From positions 1-8,562 of the forward strand of contig DFGW01000206.1 of the NCBI GenBank assembly GCA_002372465.1: a stretch of 8,562 bases of DNA. The letters run 5' to 3'. The translations under genes and the position numbers were made by a program. The notes under the pieces were generated by a model. That model was not told the origin of the DNA and made no database searches. It was given only the letters and a program-made list of their open reading frames with translations. Positions 6,829-8,562 of this stretch are shown in pieces. The first letter of the stretch is position 1, and each line of letters opens with the position of its first letter. The DNA is from Butyrivibrio sp. UBA3740. Lineage in GTDB: Bacteria > Bacillota > Clostridia > Lachnospirales > Lachnospiraceae.

Positions 6829-8388
6829 TCAACCTGCCGGCATGAATACTGTAACTCCCGGTCCGATGGGGATTCCCAGCATCATCCATATAACCAGGAA
6901 TATGATCCACAAAACGGTGAGCACTACAGAAATCGGGATAAGATTCGACACCAGCGTACCGAGCTTAAGCTTTGGATCATACATATCCTGGGCAGCCTTT
7001 AATGTAACCCACAGATAGGGCGAAAACGGAGTAAAGCAGTTGGTTGCCGAATCCCCAAGTCGGTAGAATATCTGCGTCATGGCAGGGTGATAATTGCCCG
7101 CCAGGATCATCATAGGGATGAAGACCGGCGCAAAGATTGCCCACTTGGCCGAAGCAGAGGTGATAAAAATATTAATCAGGCTGCTGAAGATGATAAAGGT
7201 GATTATCATGCCATAGCCCGTAAATCCTGTGGCATTAAGGAAATTAGCGCCGTTTATGGCCAGCAGTTGATCTATATTTGTCCAGGAAAAGACCTTTTGG
7301 AACTGGGCGCAGAAGAAGCAGAACACCAGGTATCCGCTGAGCCTTCCCATGATCTTGACCATGGCACCGTATATGTCATTAAGGCTCTTGAACTTGCCGG
7401 CAATGGCGCCGTATACAATACCGGGAACAGCGAAGAAAAACACCAGTATAGTCACAAGGTTCTTAAGAAGATATGAGCCAACGAAAGCTCTGGCACCTTC
7501 TTCCTCCTTCCCAACCACAACTCCAAGTGGTCCCCATATTGTCAGAACCACTATCAGCACCAGGAATATCTGCATGGAGATTCCTGCCCAGAGAAGAGCC
7601 TTTTTCTCAGCAGGGGTCGCCTGTCTTTCTCTCTTTATCTCCATTCCCTCCACAGGAACATAAGTATCAAATCTCTTGTCCACAAAGTGGTTGCAGACAA
7701 ATCCGATCACTGCTGTGCACAGGAAAGTCGATGCTGCCATGAAATACCAGTTACAGGTAATATCCACCGTTAAAACGCCTTCCCCAAGGAAATTGTCTAC
7801 CACCCCCTGGGTAATAGACTGTAAAAGCCCGTCTGTGCCTGCAACCATGAGATTTGCAGAAAAGCCTGCCTGAACAGCCGCATAGCCACAGATCATGCCT
7901 GCTACAGGATGTTTTCCTGCCGCCAGGTATAAAAGTCCTGCAATGGGCGGGATAATGATAACCGCTGTATCCGAGGCCATATTGCCCATTATTCCGATAA
8001 AAGCCACAACATAGGGCAATAGCGCAGGAAGGATGTGTTTCATCTTTTCATTTAACAGGGTCTCGATAAGTCCTGACTCCTCGCAAAACCCTACCGCCAC
8101 AGTCATTACAAGCACAAGTCCCAGGGGCGGGAATGATGTGAAGTTGGTGATCATATTGGCCAGAAACCAGTAAAGTCCCTCAACGGAAAAGAAATTTCGC
8201 ACCACAACCTCAGCTCCCGATGCAGGATTTACCACCGCAACATGAAACCAGGACATAATAAGAGAAAGCACCGCCGTTATCAAAAAGAGGAACATGAAGA
8301 TAATGGCCGGTTGCGGAAGCTTGTTACACCCCGTTTCTATTACCTTTAAAAATTTGTCAAATTTAGATTCCTTAGCAGCTTCTTTCAT
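6829..8388 (-). CDS. AbgT family transporter (p-aminobenzoyl-glutamate / sulfonamide-type)
   Basis: This protein of 519 residues belongs to the AbgT family (PF03806). E. coli AbgT imports p-aminobenzoyl-glutamate, a folate breakdown product; the crystallised members YdaH and MtrF were reported as proton-driven exporters of sulfonamides. Family blocks are FPPLGLVLVMTVAVGFCEESGLIE (split over 87-109), GNMASDTAVIIIPPIAG (135-151), HPVAGMICGYAAVQAGFSANL (160-180), and SASAKWAIFAPVFIPM (411-426) followed by YRLGDSATNCFTPFSPY (442-458). Trp416, Pro435, Arg443 and Asp446 fall where the structural work places substrate-pathway residues, with one extra residue in the loop before Pro435. Many hydrophobic segments run from about 28 to 505. 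I chose ATG 8388 over an in-frame GTG at 8394 because the ribosome binding site overlaps that GTG. It has its own promoter and converges on the MATE gene with a 3-bp gap. Transport direction and substrate are not decidable from sequence. Confidence 0.93.
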   Translation of the reverse strand: MKEAAKESKFDKFLKVIETGCNKLPQPAIIFMFLFLITAVLSLIMSWFHVAVVNPASGAEVVVRNFFSVEGLYWFLANMITNFTSFPPLGLVLVMTVAVGFCEESGLIETLLNEKMKHILPALLPYVVAFIGIMGNMASDTAVIIIPPIAGLLYLAAGKHPVAGMICGYAAVQAGFSANLMVAGTDGLLQSITQGVVDNFLGEGVLTVDITCNWYFMAASTFLCTAVIGFVCNHFVDKRFDTYVPVEGMEIKRERQATPAEKKALLWAGISMQIFLVLIVVLTIWGPLGVVVGKEEEGARAFVGSYLLKNLVTILVFFFAVPGIVYGAIAGKFKSLNDIYGAMVKIMGRLSGYLVFCFFCAQFQKVFSWTNIDQLLAINGANFLNATGFTGYGMIITFIIFSSLINIFITSASAKWAIFAPVFIPMMILAGNYHPAMTQIFYRLGDSATNCFTPFSPYLWVTLKAAQDMYDPKLKLGTLVSNLIPISVVLTVLWIIFLVIWMMLGIPIGPGVTVFMPAG

Positions 8389-8390
8389 TT

Positions 8391-8398
8391 TCACCTCT
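8391..8398 (-). promoter_or_regulatory. Ribosome binding site that fixes the AbgT start
   Basis: On the minus strand AGAGGTGA is a long match to the anti-Shine-Dalgarno sequence. Its GAGG core (8397-8394) sits 5 bases from the ATG at 8388-8386. The in-frame GTG at 8394-8392 shares bases with this site and so cannot be its start codon. Confidence 0.8.
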
Positions 8399-8421
8399 GA
8401 ATCACAAAAAGTTATATTCTA

Positions 8422-8451
8422 ATTATCGGTCATTTTTATGTTCAATATCAA
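8422..8451 (-). promoter_or_regulatory. Probable promoter of the AbgT-family gene
   Basis: On the minus strand TTGATA (8451-8446) and GATAAT (8427-8422) each match five of six bases of the sigma-70-type -35 and -10, with an 18-bp spacer. Transcription would begin near 8415 and give a leader of about 27 nt. It lies downstream of the tRNA terminator, so the transporter is likely a separate unit. An alternative -10 (TATAAC, 8416-8411) has no -35 partner. Confidence 0.6.
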
Positions 8452-8497
8452 GATAAATTTCCAAAGAACAAAATATCGTCAGCCGGGTTTGTGCAAC

Positions 8498-8532
8498 AAA
8501 AAAGGCGCTTCGTGATCATTCACGAAACGCCT
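8498..8532 (-). terminator. Intrinsic terminator after the minus-strand tRNA gene
   Basis: On the minus strand AGGCGTTTCGTGA (8532-8520) pairs with TCACGAAGCGCCT (8515-8503) through 13 bp with one G-U wobble around a 4-nt loop. A run of six T follows (8503-8498, the first T being the last stem base). It begins 10 bases after the tRNA 3' end, a typical place for a tRNA operon terminator. It insulates the AbgT-family gene from the tRNA transcript. Confidence 0.92.
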
Positions 8533-8541
8533 CTTTACTAG

Positions 8542-8562
8542 TGCGGATAACAGGACTTGAAC
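8542..8562 (-). tRNA. tRNA gene, 3' part only (isotype unresolved, Leu suspected)
   Basis: Read on the minus strand, the last 21 bases give the end of a tRNA: G53, the T-loop TTCAAGT, the 3' side of the T-stem CCTGT, the 3' acceptor strand TATCCGC and discriminator A73 at 8542. The bases that follow are CTA, so CCA is not encoded and must be added after transcription. The D-arm, anticodon and 5' acceptor strand lie beyond the window, so the isotype cannot be read. An inferred 5' acceptor GCGGATA with discriminator A recalls clostridial tRNA-Leu. The downstream terminator supports a real gene end. Confidence 0.8.

Noticed and set aside
6803..7873. Several plus-strand open frames of 65-129 codons between 6803 and 7873
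   Set aside because: They are antisense to the AbgT-family gene, which has a complete set of family motifs. Their translations are low in recognisable structure and none has a convincing ribosome binding site.
8542..8562. tRNA 3' end as an integration site for a mobile element
   Set aside because: No integrase, direct repeat of the tRNA end or foreign-looking genes are seen downstream. The next features are a standard terminator and a stand-alone transporter.
1..8562. CRISPR arrays, toxin-antitoxin pairs, phage genes, riboswitches or a new defence system
   Set aside because: No regularly spaced direct repeats were noticed and all long frames belong to known housekeeping or transporter families. 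The intergenic gaps are all under 160 bp, too short to hide a further gene of normal size, and no riboswitch-like leader is apparent.

Overview
The window looks like ordinary chromosome from a low-to-mid GC Gram-positive anaerobe of the class Clostridia, and a Lachnospiraceae-type gut bacterium is the best guess. That is an inference from protein style (a class A PBP with a Cys-containing, Ala/Pro-rich C-terminal tail, plus YigZ, MATE and AbgT proteins), from strong GAGG-type ribosome binding sites, and from a tRNA gene without an encoded CCA. No taxonomic search was possible.

Layout, left to right. Positions 2-1795 (+) hold typA/bipA, a ribosome-associated GTPase that lacks only about nine N-terminal residues at the window edge. 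It ends at a good intrinsic terminator (1808-1835), which lies between it and the convergent yigZ-family gene (1838-2470, minus). A 97-bp divergent region (2471-2567) separates yigZ from a class A penicillin-binding protein (2568-5360, +). It carries two extended -10 promoters that share an identical 11-bp core as an inverted repeat, and the yigZ promoter is placed so that its transcript should start at or next to the AUG. The PBP is followed by a long, very stable palindrome (5375-5430) that lacks a T-tract and resembles a REP-type mobile hairpin. Then comes a MATE-family exporter (5464-6825, +). A convergent AbgT-family transporter (6829-8388, minus) ends 3 bp from the MATE stop. It has its own promoter upstream, beyond which lie a strong terminator (8498-8532) and the 3' end of a tRNA gene, possibly tRNA-Leu, both on the minus strand and cut by the window edge.

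The genes are mostly independent transcription units: translation and stress adaptation (TypA), a conserved protein of unclear role (YigZ), cell-wall synthesis (PBP) and two membrane transporters. MATE may be read through from the PBP promoter. No mobile gene cluster, CRISPR array, phage gene or defence system is visible, and I found no convincing previously undescribed multi-gene system. The points worth a second look are regulatory or structural: the mirrored promoters with a predicted leaderless yigZ mRNA, the REP-like palindrome, the Cys-rich and Ala/Pro tail of the PBP, and the MATE/AbgT gene pair with no space for a terminator between them.
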